A stretch of 64,000 nt of DNA from Mycobacterium scrofulaceum (GTDB taxonomy: Bacteria > Actinomycetota > Actinomycetes > Mycobacteriales > Mycobacteriaceae). Both the position numbers and the translations under genes were made by a program. The stretch covers positions 1 to 64,000 of the forward strand of contig NZ_MVIJ01000016.1 of the NCBI RefSeq assembly GCF_002086735.1. The letters are read 5' to 3'. The notes beneath the pieces were generated by a model. The model was not told the origin of the DNA and did not search any database. It was given only the letters and a program-made list of their open reading frames with translations. Shown here piece after piece: positions 1-9,407 of the stretch (the first letter of the stretch is position 1; every line of letters starts with the position of its first letter).

Positions 1-24
1 CTCGCTCCAAACACGGTCAGCCAT
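1..24 (-). CDS. Start of a truncated gene running off the left edge
   Basis: On the minus strand an ATG at 22-24 is preceded by a strong Shine-Dalgarno sequence (AAGGAG, about 5 nt spacing). It opens a frame of eight codons, MADRVWSE, that reaches the window edge. It would be the next gene downstream of the oxidoreductase at 79-1104. Eight codons are too few to name a product; the call rests on the RBS and open frame. Confidence 0.45.
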
Positions 25-78
25 GCAGCTCCTTCCATCAGGAGCTCAGACTGTCAACAACCTCAGTCAGTTTTAGAG

Positions 79-1104
79 CTAGTCTGCCTCCACCAGCCCG
101 GCGATGATGTCGGCCGCCGGCCCGGGCTGCGCCTCCTTGAACGACGTCCCGGCCCACAGCGGTATCCCGTTGGGGTCCTCGAGGGCGGCCGCCGCCTCCC
201 GGATCGGCGAGGTCATCTGGTTGACCTCGGGGTAGCCCAGCGGCGCCACGTTGTCGAGCAGCCGGGTGAAGTTGTTTTCCAGGCCGCGGGCGTAGCGGCC
301 CGAGAAGGCGCGCGTGACGACGGTGGTGCCGAAGACCGGGTTCTTCAGCGCGGTGCGGTGCGCGGTGCTGGTGCCCGCTTCGTCGCTGAGCAGCAGCGCG
401 GTGCCGACCTGTGCGGCCACCGCACCCCGGTGCAGCACGGCGGCGACGTCACGGGCGTTGCCCAGTCCGCCCGCCGCGACCACCGGGACATCGTGCGCGT
501 GGCGGATGCGGTCGATCAGGTGGTGCAGCGACTCGTTGCCGGGCTCCATGTCGGGCGCGAACGTGCCCCGGTGCCCGCCCGCGTCCGGGCCCTGGACGAT
601 CAGGCTGTCCGCGCCCGCGGCGACGGCCACGCCGGCCTCGTACGCCGACGTCACCGTGACCATCACCAGCAGGCCCAGCGCCCCCAGCCGGCGGATGACG
701 TCGGGCGGCGGGACGCCGAAGGTGAACGACACCAGCTCGGGCCGGACGTCGGCCACCACCTCGAGCTTGCGCTCCCAGTCGTCGTCGTCACCGTATTCCG
801 GGTGACCGACCTCGACCTGGTAGTAGTCGGCGATTTCCTCCAGCTCTTCGGCGTAGTAGTCCAGCGCCACCCAGTCGGCGACGCTGGGTTGGGGAACGAA
901 CAGGTTGACGCCCAGCGGGCCGGTGGTGGCCGCGCGCGCGGCGGCGATGTCCTCGGCGAACCGCTCCGCGCTTCGGTGGCCGCCGGGAACGAAGCCGAGC
1001 CCACCCGCGTTGGACACCGCCGCGGCCAGTTCGGGCGTGCCCGGTCCGCCGGCCATCGGCGCACCCACGATGGGCACCATGATGTCCCAAAAGCCCAGTA
1101 CCAC
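79..1104 (-). CDS. Nitronate monooxygenase-type flavoprotein (Rv2781c homologue)
   Basis: A 341-residue TIM-barrel flavin oxidoreductase of the nitronate monooxygenase/2-nitropropane dioxygenase family. Such enzymes bind FMN and oxidise alkyl nitronates with O2. Family signs are the N-terminal 'PIVGAPMAGG' turn, a 'VQGPDAGGHRG' active-site region near residue 170 and the FMN phosphate loop 'VVAAGGLGNARDV' near residue 210. It starts with GTG 4 nt after the stop of the M16 protease gene, so it is probably the last gene of a pnp-pepR-oxidoreductase unit. M. tuberculosis Rv2781c has the same place. The physiological substrate is unknown. An internal ATG eight codons in is an alternative start. 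Confidence 0.85.
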   Translation of the reverse strand: MVLGFWDIMVPIVGAPMAGGPGTPELAAAVSNAGGLGFVPGGHRSAERFAEDIAAARAATTGPLGVNLFVPQPSVADWVALDYYAEELEEIADYYQVEVGHPEYGDDDDWERKLEVVADVRPELVSFTFGVPPPDVIRRLGALGLLVMVTVTSAYEAGVAVAAGADSLIVQGPDAGGHRGTFAPDMEPGNESLHHLIDRIRHAHDVPVVAAGGLGNARDVAAVLHRGAVAAQVGTALLLSDEAGTSTAHRTALKNPVFGTTVVTRAFSGRYARGLENNFTRLLDNVAPLGYPEVNQMTSPIREAAAALEDPNGIPLWAGTSFKEAQPGPAADIIAGLVEAD

Positions 1105-1108
1105 GGAG

Positions 1109-2464
1109 CTAATTTACCATCGCCCGAAGTTGTTGGGGCAGTGACCGTTTGGAGGAGTACGGCCCCAGGACGGCGGCGCCGTAGGGCTGGCTCAGCAGCC
1201 GACGGGCGACCGCGTTGACCTCCTCGACCGTCACTTCCTCGATCTTGCGCAGGGTGTGCTCGATGCTGCGGTGCTCGCCGTAGTTCAGTTCGTTGCGGCC
1301 CAGCCGGCTCATCCGGGAGCTGGAATCCTCCAGGCCCAGGACGAGGCCGCCGCGCAACGACCCCTTGGCGATCCGGCACTCCGCCTCGGTGATGCCGTCG
1401 CGGGCCACCGCTTCGAGCACCTCGTTGGTCACCTTCATCACCTCGGCGAACCGCTCGGGCTGGCAGGCGGCGTAGACCGAAAGAGCGCCGCTGTCGGCGA
1501 AGATGTCCACCGTCGAATAGACCGAGTAGGCCAGCCCGCGCAACTCGCGAACCTCTTGGAACAGACGAGAACTCAAGCCCCCGCCCAGCGCGCTGTGCAG
1601 CACGGACAGCGCCCAGCGATGCCGCCAGCTACGTCCGGGGGTGCGCACGCCCAGCGAGACGTGGGTCTGCTCGGCGTCCCGATTGCCCAGCATCAGGCCG
1701 GGCCGTCCGGTCACCCGGCCGGCGCCCTTGCGCGGGGCGACGGGCCGGCGCCCGCGGACCAGGTGCGGCCCGAAGTGCGTGCGCACCAGCGCGATCACCT
1801 CGTCGTGGTCGACGTTGCCGGCCACCGCGACCACCATGCGTTCCGGGGTGTAGCGGCGCACGTGGAAGGAGTGCAGCTGGGCCCGGGTCATCGAGGACAC
1901 CGACTGCGCGGTGCCGATCACCGGCCGGCCCACCGGGTGGTCGCCGAACATCGCGCCCAGGAACATGTCCCCCAGCGCGTCCTCCGGATCGTCGTCGCGC
2001 ATCGCGATCTCTTCGAGCACGACGTCGCGTTCCAGCTCCACGTCGTCGGCCGCGCAACGACCGTTGAGCACGACGTCGGCCACCAAATCGACGGCCAGCG
2101 CCAGGTCGCTGTCCAGCACGTGTGCGTAGTAGCAGGTGTGCTCCTTGGCGGTGAACGCGTTCAGCTCACCGCCGACGGCGTCCATCGCCTGCGCGATGTC
2201 CACCGCGCTGCGGGTGGGCGTCGACTTGAACAGCAGGTGCTCGAGGAAGTGCGCCGCGCCCGCCACGGTGGCACCCTCGTCGCGCGACCCGACGCCGACC
2301 CACACCCCGACGGACGCCGAACGCACCGACGGCAGGTACTCGGTGACCACCCGCAGGCCCCCCGGAAGGGTGCTGCGGCGCAGCGCGGTCGAGGTGTCGA
2401 CCTCAAGAGCGTGCTTGCCGCGGCGTAGGGCCGCGGCGCGGTCAGCTGCTGGCGGTCGCGGCAT
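1109..2464 (-). CDS. pepR: M16-family zinc protease PepR
   Basis: A 451-residue M16 (pitrilysin/processing peptidase-like) metallopeptidase. The inverted zinc motif HFLEH is at residues 72-76, and the distal Glu lies in the 'VVLEEIAM' segment. The C-terminal half is the catalytically silent M16 repeat with the '[14 protein letters not shown]' loop that closes over the substrate. These are normally soluble cytosolic peptidases acting on small proteins and peptides. The ATG start lies 23 nt inside the 3' end of pnp, as in M. tuberculosis Rv2783c-Rv2782c, so translation is probably coupled to pnp. The first ~30 residues look longer than the M. tuberculosis protein, and a later start is possible. 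Confidence 0.9.
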   Translation of the reverse strand: MPRPPAADRAAALRRGKHALEVDTSTALRRSTLPGGLRVVTEYLPSVRSASVGVWVGVGSRDEGATVAGAAHFLEHLLFKSTPTRSAVDIAQAMDAVGGELNAFTAKEHTCYYAHVLDSDLALAVDLVADVVLNGRCAADDVELERDVVLEEIAMRDDDPEDALGDMFLGAMFGDHPVGRPVIGTAQSVSSMTRAQLHSFHVRRYTPERMVVAVAGNVDHDEVIALVRTHFGPHLVRGRRPVAPRKGAGRVTGRPGLMLGNRDAEQTHVSLGVRTPGRSWRHRWALSVLHSALGGGLSSRLFQEVRELRGLAYSVYSTVDIFADSGALSVYAACQPERFAEVMKVTNEVLEAVARDGITEAECRIAKGSLRGGLVLGLEDSSSRMSRLGRNELNYGEHRSIEHTLRKIEEVTVEEVNAVARRLLSQPYGAAVLGPYSSKRSLPQQLRAMVN

Positions 2465-4712
2465 CGGCAGGTGTGTCCGCCGGGGCGTCGGCCGGGGCGG
2501 CGCTGTCTTCCTCGACCAGGACCAGCGAGATCTTGCCCCGCTTGTCGATGTCGGCGATCTCGACCCGCAGCTTGTCGCCGACGTTCACGACGTCCTCTAC
2601 CTTCGCGATGCGCTTGCCCCTGCCCAGCTTGGAGATGTGCACCAGGCCGTCGCGTCCCGGCAGAAGCGACACGAACGCACCGAAATCGGTTGTCTTGACC
2701 ACGGTTCCGAGGAACCGCTCGCCCACCGTCGGCAGCTGCGGGTTGGCGATGGCGTTGATCCGGTCGATCGCGGCCTGCGCCGAGGGCCCGTCGGTGGCGC
2801 CGACGAACACGGTGCCGTCGTCCTCGATCGAGATCTGCGCGCCGGTCTCCTCGGTGATGGCGTTGATGATCTTGCCCTTGGGCCCGATGACCTCGCCGAT
2901 CTTGTCCACGGGGACCTTGATGGTGGTCACCCGCGGCGCGTAGGGGCTCATCTCGTCGGGGGCGTCGATGGCCTCGGCCATGACCTCGAGGATCGTCAGG
3001 CGCGCATCCTTGGCCTGGGCCAGCGCACCCGCGAGCACCTGGGACGGGATCCCGTCGAGCTTGGTGTCCAGCTGCAGGGCGGTGACGAAGTCCTTGGTGC
3101 CGGCGCACTTGAAGTCCATGTCGCCGAATGCGTCTTCGGCGCCCAGGATGTCGGTCAGCGTCACGAAGCGACGCTCGGTCTTGCCGTCTACCTCGACGTC
3201 GTCGGAAACCAGGCCCATGGCGATGCCGGCGACCGGCGCCTTGAGCGGCACGCCGGCGTTGAGCAGCGCCAGCGTGGACGCGCACACCGATCCCATCGAG
3301 GTCGAGCCGTTGGAGCCCAGGGCTTCCGACACCTGCCGGATGGCGTAGGGGAATTCCTCGACGCCGGGCAGCACCGGGAGCAGGGCGCGCTCGGCGAGCG
3401 CGCCGTGCCCGATCTCGCGCCGCTTGGGCGAGCCGACACGGCCGGTCTCGCCGGTGGAGAACGGCGGGAAGTTGTAGTGGTGCATGTAGCGCTTCGAGGT
3501 TTCCGGCCCCAGCGAGTCGATCTGCTGGGCCATCTTGACCATGTCCAGCGTGGTGACGCCCAGGATCTGGGTCTCGCCGCGCTCGAACAGCGCGCTGCCG
3601 TGTGCCCGGGGGACGACGGCGACCTCGGCCGACAGGGCGCGGATGTCGGTGATGCCGCGGCCGTCGATGCGGAAGTGGTCGGTCAGGATGCGCTGGCGGA
3701 CCAGCTTCTTGGTCAGCGAGCGGAACGCGGCGCTGACCTCCTTTTCCCGGCCCTCGTACGTCCCGGCCAGCCGAGTCAGTACCTCGGCCTTCAGCTCGTC
3801 GGTGCGGGCGTCGCGCTCGGCCTTGCCGCCGATGGTCAGCGCCTTGGCCAGTTCGTCGGTGGCCACCGAGGCCACCGAGTAGTAGACGTCGTCGCCGTAC
3901 TCCGGGAAGGTCGGGTAATCACCGACGGGCTTGGCGGCCGCGTCGGCCAGCTCCTGCTGAGCGGTGCACAGCGCGTTGATGAACGGCTTGGCGGCCTCCA
4001 GGCCTTCGGCCACCACGGTTTCGGTCGGCGCCTGGGCGCCGCCCTCGACGAGTTCGATGACCTTGTCGGTGGCCTCGGCCTCGACCATCATGATCGCCAC
4101 GTCTTTTTCGGCGGCCCCGCCGCCGACTATGCGGCCGGCGACCACCATGTCGAACACGGCCCGCTCGAGCTGCTCGACGGTGGGGAAGGCGACCCAGGTG
4201 CCGTCGATCAGCGCCACCCGCACGCCCCCGATGGGGCCGGAGAACGGCAGCCCGCTGATCTGGGTGGAGGCCGACGCGGCGTTGATCGCCAGCACGTCGT
4301 ACAGGTCGTTGGGGTCCAGGCTCAGGATGGTCACCACGACCTGGATCTCGTTACGCAGCCCGGACACGAACGACGGCCGCAGCGGGCGGTCGATCAGCCG
4401 GCAGGTCAGGATCGCGTCGGTGGAGGGACGGCCCTCGCGGCGGAAGAACGAGCCCGGGATGCGCCCGGCGGCGTACATCCGCTCCTCGACGTCGACCGTC
4501 AGCGGGAAGAAGTCGAAGTGCTCCTTGGGGCTCTTGCTGGCGGTGGTGGCCGACAGCAGCATGTTTTCGTCGTCGAGGTAGGCGACGACGGCGCCGGCGG
4601 CCTGCTGGGCCAGCCGGCCGGTCTCGAAACGGATGGTGCGGGTGCCGAAGCTCCCGTTGTCGATAACGGCGGTTGCCTCGAACACGCCTTCTTCAATTTC
4701 AGCGACAGACAT
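2442..4712 (-). CDS. pnp: Polyribonucleotide nucleotidyltransferase (PNPase)
   Basis: A 756-residue PNPase (gpsI in M. tuberculosis). It degrades RNA 3'-to-5' with phosphate and can also add nucleotides. The order is two RNase PH-like domains joined by an all-alpha linker, then KH (near '[16 protein letters not shown]', about residue 610) and S1 (from about residue 670). Recognisable catalytic-core segments are '[14 protein letters not shown]' and '[14 protein letters not shown]'. Length matches the family. The ATG is followed by a typical [13 protein letters not shown] start. A Pro/Ala-rich tail after the S1 domain is common in actinobacteria. It sits downstream of rpsO, the usual rpsO-pnp pairing, though 319 bp separate them. 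Confidence 0.97.
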   Translation of the reverse strand: MSVAEIEEGVFEATAVIDNGSFGTRTIRFETGRLAQQAAGAVVAYLDDENMLLSATTASKSPKEHFDFFPLTVDVEERMYAAGRIPGSFFRREGRPSTDAILTCRLIDRPLRPSFVSGLRNEIQVVVTILSLDPNDLYDVLAINAASASTQISGLPFSGPIGGVRVALIDGTWVAFPTVEQLERAVFDMVVAGRIVGGGAAEKDVAIMMVEAEATDKVIELVEGGAQAPTETVVAEGLEAAKPFINALCTAQQELADAAAKPVGDYPTFPEYGDDVYYSVASVATDELAKALTIGGKAERDARTDELKAEVLTRLAGTYEGREKEVSAAFRSLTKKLVRQRILTDHFRIDGRGITDIRALSAEVAVVPRAHGSALFERGETQILGVTTLDMVKMAQQIDSLGPETSKRYMHHYNFPPFSTGETGRVGSPKRREIGHGALAERALLPVLPGVEEFPYAIRQVSEALGSNGSTSMGSVCASTLALLNAGVPLKAPVAGIAMGLVSDDVEVDGKTERRFVTLTDILGAEDAFGDMDFKCAGTKDFVTALQLDTKLDGIPSQVLAGALAQAKDARLTILEVMAEAIDAPDEMSPYAPRVTTIKVPVDKIGEVIGPKGKIINAITEETGAQISIEDDGTVFVGATDGPSAQAAIDRINAIANPQLPTVGERFLGTVVKTTDFGAFVSLLPGRDGLVHISKLGRGKRIAKVEDVVNVGDKLRVEIADIDKRGKISLVLVEEDSAAPADAPADTPADAATASS

Positions 4713-5031
4713 AGGTGTCCGTACGGCCTCTCTGGGTATTCAGCTTTTTCGCGTCGTCACGCGCGAGTAACCCGAGAGCTTCCTCCGAAGCTTCCTCCGA
4801 GAGGAAAAGTCTGAATGCGGCTACGGCCGTCGATCGAAGCGGTCGAGAAGCCCCAGATCCGGAGAGCCCGGCCGCCACTACCGAAGACCGCCCGATACAG
4901 ACTGGGCTGCTCCCGTCATGACACGCTGGAACGGCACACGCGGATCTGCGCGGCCGCACCGTTCGTTCGGGCCGGATCGGCCCAGAACGCTCCCACTCTA
5001 CACGGGCGCAGATAGCCCGAAAGGGGCTGGG
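4713..5031 (-). other. rpsO-pnp intergenic leader, no supported gene
   Basis: This 319-bp gap lies where M. tuberculosis carries the lipoprotein gene lppU (Rv2784c). No frame here has a lipobox, a credible RBS or mycobacterial codon pattern. It probably holds the pnp promoter and 5' leader. The one structure seen is a 12-bp tandem direct repeat at 4777-4800, 65-88 nt upstream of the pnp ATG, listed separately. Confidence 0.6.
4777..4800 (-). repeat. 12-bp tandem repeat in the pnp leader
   Basis: Two head-to-tail copies of AGCTTCCTCCGA (plus strand). In the pnp transcript each copy reads TCGGAGGAAGCT, so the leader carries two GGAGGA (Shine-Dalgarno-like) blocks far from the real start codon. 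The copies are followed by another GAGAGG, and short stems with the flanking CCGAGAG are possible. A role in leader structure is inference. Confidence 0.6.
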
Positions 5032-5301
5032 TCAGCGACGCAGACCCAGGCGCTCGACCAGCGAGCGATACCGCTCCACGTCGATCTGCGCGACGTACTT
5101 GAGCAACCGGCGCCGCCGCCCGACCAGCAGGAGCAAGCCCCGCCGGGAGTGGTGGTCGTGCTTGTGCACCTTCAGGTGCTCGGTCAGGTCGGCGATCCGC
5201 TTGGTCAGCAGCGCGACCTGCGCCTCCGGGGAACCCGTGTCGGTGTCGTGCAGGCCGTAGGTGCCCAGGATCTCTTTTTTCTGCTCGGCGGTCAGCGCCA
5301 C
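5032..5301 (-). CDS. rpsO: 30S ribosomal protein S15
   Basis: An 89-residue uS15, the primary 16S-rRNA central-domain binder. The sequence begins [12 protein letters not shown] and contains the conserved '[13 protein letters not shown]' and '[20 protein letters not shown]' segments. A longer upstream frame exists, but the GTG at 5299-5301 gives the family's exact length and has GGAG about 9 nt upstream. It precedes pnp, the usual bacterial order. Confidence 0.97.
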   Translation of the reverse strand: MALTAEQKKEILGTYGLHDTDTGSPEAQVALLTKRIADLTEHLKVHKHDHHSRRGLLLLVGRRRRLLKYVAQIDVERYRSLVERLGLRR

Positions 5302-5464
5302 GAAAACATCTCCATCATTCGGTGCCGCGAAAAACTTGTACGAGAAACTTGTCCGTGGCCGCCGCGGACTGCAGCACACGCCATGCTCGGGGGGCGAGTC
5401 TATCAGCGGCTGCGATGTCCACCGAAATCCCAGGCCAGCGACCTGCGTCGGCACCCGCGGCGAA

Positions 5465-6442
5465 TCAGTCCTGCGCCGAGAGCATCGCGCGGGCCCGTTC
5501 GGTGTCCTTGCCCATCGCGTCGATGAGGTCCTTCACCGAGTCGAACTTGCGCTGCCCGCGGATGCGGGCGACGAAGTCCAGCGCCACGTACTGGCCGTAG
5601 AGGTCGGCCGCGGTGTCCAGGACGAAGGCCTCGACGGTGCGGGTCCGTCCGGAGAACGTCGGGTTGGTCCCGACGGACACCGCGGCCTGGTAGCGCTCGC
5701 CCGGGACGACGCTGCCGGTCACCGGCCCGTGCCCGAGCAGGGTGAACCACGCGGCGTACACGCCGTCGGCCGGGATCGCCGAATACATCGGGGGCGCCAC
5801 GTTGGCCGTCGGGAATCCCAGCTCCATCCCCCGCCCCTCGCCCCGGACGACGACGCCCTCGACGCGATGCGGACGGCCCAGCGCTTCCATGGCCGCCATC
5901 ACGTCACCGGCGTCCACGCAGGACCGGATGTAGGTGGAGGAAAACGTCACCGTCTCGTTGCTGTGGTGCTCGGACAGCAGCGACATGGCCTCGACGGCAA
6001 ATCCGAACCGCTCCCCGGCGCGCCGCAGCGTCTCGACGTTGCCGGCGGCCTTCTTGCCGAAGGTGAAGTTCTCCCCCACCACGACCTCCACCACGTGCAG
6101 GTGCTCCACCAGCAGCTCATGGACGTAGCGCTCCGGCGTCAGCTTCATGAAATCGCTCGTGAACGGCATCACCAGGAAGACGTCGATGCCCATCTCCTCG
6201 ACCAGCTCCGCGCGCCGCGTCAGCGTCGTCAGCTGGGCCGGATGGCTGCCCGGGTAGACCACTTCCATCGGGTGCGGGTCGAAGGTCATCAGCACGGTCG
6301 GCACGTTGCGGGCGCGTCCGGCCTTGACCGCGTGCGCGATCAGCTCGGCGTGGCCCCGGTGCACACCGTCGAACACGCCGATGGTGAGCACGCATCTGCC
6401 CCAGTCCGTGGGAATCTCGTCTTGGCCGCGCCACCGCTGCAC
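5465..6442 (-). CDS. ribF: Bifunctional riboflavin kinase/FAD synthetase
   Basis: A 325-residue RibF converting riboflavin to FMN and FMN to FAD. The N-terminal adenylyltransferase domain has '[17 protein letters not shown]' (nucleotidyl-transferase GxFDGxHxGH signature) and the '[14 protein letters not shown]' region. The C-terminal flavokinase domain shows 'FPTANV' and 'VSVGTNPTF', then the conserved Glu in 'VEAFVLD'. A GTG at 6440-6442 ([11 protein letters not shown]) fits the usual family start; the longer frame adds an unlikely Arg/Ser-rich tail. It is divergent from the SirR-like regulator, with about 100 bp between. Confidence 0.95.
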   Translation of the reverse strand: MQRWRGQDEIPTDWGRCVLTIGVFDGVHRGHAELIAHAVKAGRARNVPTVLMTFDPHPMEVVYPGSHPAQLTTLTRRAELVEEMGIDVFLVMPFTSDFMKLTPERYVHELLVEHLHVVEVVVGENFTFGKKAAGNVETLRRAGERFGFAVEAMSLLSEHHSNETVTFSSTYIRSCVDAGDVMAAMEALGRPHRVEGVVVRGEGRGMELGFPTANVAPPMYSAIPADGVYAAWFTLLGHGPVTGSVVPGERYQAAVSVGTNPTFSGRTRTVEAFVLDTAADLYGQYVALDFVARIRGQRKFDSVKDLIDAMGKDTERARAMLSAQD

Positions 6443-6522
6443 GCCCGCAAGCCTACGGCTACGCGTCCGCCGCCGGGAGATCCGTGGGCGCGAGGGTGTC
6501 GAGGAGCACACGATCAGGCTTG

Positions 6523-6534
6523 GTTTGCCTAAAC
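6523..6534. promoter_or_regulatory. Candidate operator: GTTTGCCTAAAC palindrome upstream of sirR
   Basis: GTTT-GCCT-AAAC is a perfect 4+4 inverted repeat in a local AT-rich island, ending 10 nt before the GTG of the DtxR/SirR-type regulator. TTAGGC-like half-sites are typical of DtxR-family operators, so autoregulation is plausible. Assignment is inference from position and symmetry. Confidence 0.4.
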
Positions 6535-6543
6535 TTTCTCGGT

Positions 6544-7248
6544 GTGAGGGCTGACGAAGAGCGTGGCGGTCTCACCGCGGTCGGCCAGGACTACCTGAAG
6601 GTCATCTGGAACGCCCAGGAGTGGTCCCCCAAGGACGCGCCGCAGAAGGTCAGCACCAAGATGCTGGCCGAGAAGATCGGGGTGTCGGCCAGCACGGCGT
6701 CGGAATCGATCCGCAAACTCGCCGAGCAGGGACTGGTCGACCACGAGAAATACGGGGCCGTCACCCTGACCGAGGCGGGCCGGCGCGCGGCGCTGGCCAT
6801 GGTGCGCCGCCACCGGCTCCTGGAAACGTTCCTGGTCAACGAGCTCGGCTACGGCTGGGACGAGGTGCACGACGAGGCCGAGGTGCTCGAACACGCCGTG
6901 TCGGACCGGCTGGTGGCCCGCATCGACGCCAAGCTGGGCTTCCCGCGGCGCGACCCGCATGGGGACCCGATTCCTGCCTCCGACGGGCAGGTGCCGACCC
7001 CGCCCGCACGCCAGCTGTGGGCATGCGGCGACGGGGACGCCGGGACGGTCGCCCGCATCTCCGACGCCGACCCGGAGATGCTGCGCTACTTCGCCGACGT
7101 CGGCATCAACCTCGATTCACGGCTGCGCGTGCTGACCCGCCGGGAGTTCGCCGGCATGATCTCGGTCGCGATCGAATCCGGCGACGGCGCTCAGACGACG
7201 GTCGACCTGGGCAGCCCGGCGGCCCGGGCGATCTGGGTGGTGGGCTAG
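6544..7248 (+). CDS. sirR: DtxR/MntR-family metal-dependent repressor (SirR)
   Basis: A 234-residue homologue of Rv2788. An N-terminal winged helix ('SASTASESIRKLAEQGLVDHEK' is the recognition region) is followed by the DtxR dimerisation/metal domain ('RHRLLETFLVNELGY', 'HDEAEVLEHAVSD') and a C-terminal FeoA/SH3-like domain ('ARISDADPEMLRYF', 'REFAGMISVAIE'). The metal ligands expected in this family (His/Glu/Asp/Cys positions in helices 4-6) fall in the HDEAEVLEH stretch. The family senses Mn2+ or Fe2+ and represses metal uptake. The GTG at 6544 matches the M. tuberculosis N-terminus (MRADEE); an upstream extension of the frame is not conserved. Confidence 0.9.
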   Translation: MRADEERGGLTAVGQDYLKVIWNAQEWSPKDAPQKVSTKMLAEKIGVSASTASESIRKLAEQGLVDHEKYGAVTLTEAGRRAALAMVRRHRLLETFLVNELGYGWDEVHDEAEVLEHAVSDRLVARIDAKLGFPRRDPHGDPIPASDGQVPTPPARQLWACGDGDAGTVARISDADPEMLRYFADVGINLDSRLRVLTRREFAGMISVAIESGDGAQTTVDLGSPAARAIWVVG

Positions 7249-7269
7249 CCCGGAGTTGGCTCGGGCTAG
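7245..7269. terminator. Bidirectional hairpin between sirR and ltp1
   Basis: CTAGCCCG (7245-7252) pairs perfectly with CGGGCTAG (7262-7269) across a 9-nt loop. The TAG stop of sirR and the TAG stop of the convergent ltp1 are both inside the stem. There is no U-tract, as is common for mycobacterial hairpin terminators. Confidence 0.6.
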
Positions 7270-8456
7270 CGTTCGGCGCGCTGGTAGGCGGTGACCACGG
7301 CCGCGCCGCCGAGCCCGATGTTGTGTTGCAGCGCGGCGCTGACGCCCTCGACCTGACGCTTGTCGGCGGCGCCGCGCAGCTGCCAGGTCAGCTCGGCGCA
7401 CTGCGCCAGCCCGGTGGCGCCCAGCGGATGGCCCTTGGAGATCAGGCCGCCCGACGGGTTGACCACCCAGCGCCCGCCGTAGGTCGTGTCGCCGTTGTCG
7501 ATCAGCTTGGGCGCCTCGCCCGGGCCGCACAGCCCCAGCGCCTCGTAGAGCAGCAGCTCGTTGGCCGAGAAGCAGTCGTGCAGCTCGATCACCTGGAAGT
7601 CTTCGGGGCCCAGCCCGGACTGGTCGTAAACCTGTTGGGCCGCTTGGACATTCATGTCGTAGCCGATCAGATTCTTGGCGCTGCCGTCGAAGGTGGACGC
7701 GAAGTCGGTCGTCATGGCCTGACCGACGATCTCGACCGCCCGGCCGGCCAGCCCGTGGCTGTCGACGAAGCTCTCCGAGGCCAGGATCGCCGCGCCGGAT
7801 CCGTCGGACGTCGGCGAACACTGCAACTTGGTGAGCGGGTCGGAGATCATCCGCGCCGCCAGGATGTCCTCGAGCGTGTAGGACTCCTGGAACTGTGCGA
7901 ACGGGTTGTTGACGGAGTGCTTGTGGTTCTTGTAGCCGATCTTGGCGAAATGCTCTGCGGTGCTGCCGTATTGCCTCATGTGCTCGCGGCCGGCCGCGCC
8001 GAACATCCAGGGGGCGACGGGCATGGCGAACTCGTCGATCGCGGCCATCGCCTTGACGTGCTTGCCCATCGGCGATTCGCGGTCGGAGGCTCCCCCGCCC
8101 AGCGAGCCGGGTTGCATCTTCTCGAACCCGAGCGCGATGGCGCAGTCGACGATCCCGCCGCGAATGGCCTGCGCCGCCAGGAACAGCGCGGTCGACCCGG
8201 TGGAGCAGTTGTTGTTGACGTTGACGATCGGGATCCCGGTCATGCCCAGCTCGTAGAGCGCCCGCTGCCCGGACGTCGAATCGCCGGCCACGTAGCCGAC
8301 GTAACCCTGCTGCACCTCGCGGTAGTCGATCCCCGCGTCGGCCAGCGCGTTGGTTCCGGACTCGCGCGCCATGTCGGGGTAGTCCCAGCCCTCGCGGCGG
8401 CCCGGCTTCTCGAATTTCGTCATCCCGACGCCGACGACGTAAACCTTGTTGGACAT
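7266..8456 (-). CDS. ltp1: Lipid-transfer protein/SCP-x-type thiolase (Ltp1)
   Basis: A 396-residue thiolase-superfamily protein like Rv2790c. The thiolase nucleophile loop '[11 protein letters not shown]' places the active Cys at residue 84. The C-terminal '[14 protein letters not shown]' supplies the catalytic His, and '[11 protein letters not shown]' is typical of SCP-x thiolases. Such enzymes act in sterol or branched-chain beta-oxidation or aldol-type cleavage. In M. tuberculosis fadE21 separates it from sirR; that acyl-CoA dehydrogenase is absent here and the two genes converge with 17 bp between stops. The exact substrate is not known. Confidence 0.9.
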   Translation of the reverse strand: MSNKVYVVGVGMTKFEKPGRREGWDYPDMARESGTNALADAGIDYREVQQGYVGYVAGDSTSGQRALYELGMTGIPIVNVNNNCSTGSTALFLAAQAIRGGIVDCAIALGFEKMQPGSLGGGASDRESPMGKHVKAMAAIDEFAMPVAPWMFGAAGREHMRQYGSTAEHFAKIGYKNHKHSVNNPFAQFQESYTLEDILAARMISDPLTKLQCSPTSDGSGAAILASESFVDSHGLAGRAVEIVGQAMTTDFASTFDGSAKNLIGYDMNVQAAQQVYDQSGLGPEDFQVIELHDCFSANELLLYEALGLCGPGEAPKLIDNGDTTYGGRWVVNPSGGLISKGHPLGATGLAQCAELTWQLRGAADKRQVEGVSAALQHNIGLGGAAVVTAYQRAER

Positions 8457-8507
8457 AGCGCGCCCCTTCTTCGACAGGGTGGAGAGACCTCAGCCTATTC
8501 CCGGAGC

Positions 8508-9407
8508 CTATTCCTGGAGGGTCGCCGGGCGGATCACGACCACCGACTTGGTCCGCGAATCCTCGTCGCACAGCAGCGCGATCACCCGGCCGCCGGCGTC
8601 GCAGGCGGCGTAGACGCCGTCGATGCCGGCCGCGGCGAGCGGCCGCCCGTTCGCCGTCGCCTCAACCTCCTCGGGGCTGAGGTCGCGGCGCGGGAAGATC
8701 AGCAGGCACGCCTCGTCCAGGGTCAGCGACAGCCCGGGCCGCTCGGCCAGGTCGTCGAGCGAGCGGGCCTGCTCCAGCGTGAAGCGACCGACGCGGGTGC
8801 GCCGCAGCGCCGTCAGGTGGCCGCCCACCCCGAGCGCGGCGCCGACGTCGCGGGCCAGGGCGCGCACGTAGGTCCCCGACGAGCAGTCGACCTCGACGTC
8901 GGCGTCGACCCACTGCCCCGCGGGTCGGACGTCGCACACCTCGAAGCGGTCGACGCGGACCGGCCGCGCCTCGAGTTCGACGGCCCGGCCCTCCCGAACC
9001 AGCCGGTATGCGCGCCGGCCGTCCACCTTGATCGCGCTGACCGCCGACGGCACCTGTTCGATGTCGCCCCGCAAACCGGCGACCGCGGCGCCGATCGCCT
9101 CGCGGGTCAGGTGCGCGGCCGAGACGCTGTGCAGCACTTGACCTTCGGCGTCCTCGGTGGAGGTGGTCTGGCCGAGCCGGATGGTGGCGGCGTACGACTT
9201 GGAGGACCCCGCCAGCAGTCCGAGGATCTTGGTGGCACGGTCGACGCCGATCACCAGCACGCCGGTGGCCATCGGGTCCAGCGTCCCGGCGTGCCCCACC
9301 CTGCGGGTGGAGAAGATACGGCGGCACCGCCCCACCACGTCGTGGCTGGTCATCCCGGCCGGCTTGTCGACGACGACCAACCCCGGACCCCTCGGGCTCG
9401 AACTCAT
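8508..9407 (-). CDS. truB: tRNA pseudouridine(55) synthase TruB
   Basis: A 299-residue TruB, which makes pseudouridine 55 in the T-loop of tRNAs. The catalytic motif '[14 protein letters not shown]' places the nucleophilic Asp at residue 44. '[12 protein letters not shown]', '[11 protein letters not shown]' and the C-terminal PUA-like domain also fit. The frame stays open further upstream, but the ATG at 9405-9407 starts at the conserved position and overlaps the TGA of pptT (ATGA), implying coupling to pptT. Confidence 0.96.
   Translation of the reverse strand: MSSSPRGPGLVVVDKPAGMTSHDVVGRCRRIFSTRRVGHAGTLDPMATGVLVIGVDRATKILGLLAGSSKSYAATIRLGQTTSTEDAEGQVLHSVSAAHLTREAIGAAVAGLRGDIEQVPSAVSAIKVDGRRAYRLVREGRAVELEARPVRVDRFEVCDVRPAGQWVDADVEVDCSSGTYVRALARDVGAALGVGGHLTALRRTRVGRFTLEQARSLDDLAERPGLSLTLDEACLLIFPRRDLSPEEVEATANGRPLAAAGIDGVYAACDAGGRVIALLCDEDSRTKSVVVIRPATLQE

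Noticed and set aside
2136..4814. An 892-codon open frame on the plus strand opposite pnp
   Set aside because: It is the high-GC shadow of pnp: no RBS, no domain, composition dominated by G, D, A, R, V and L. pnp on the other strand is unambiguous.
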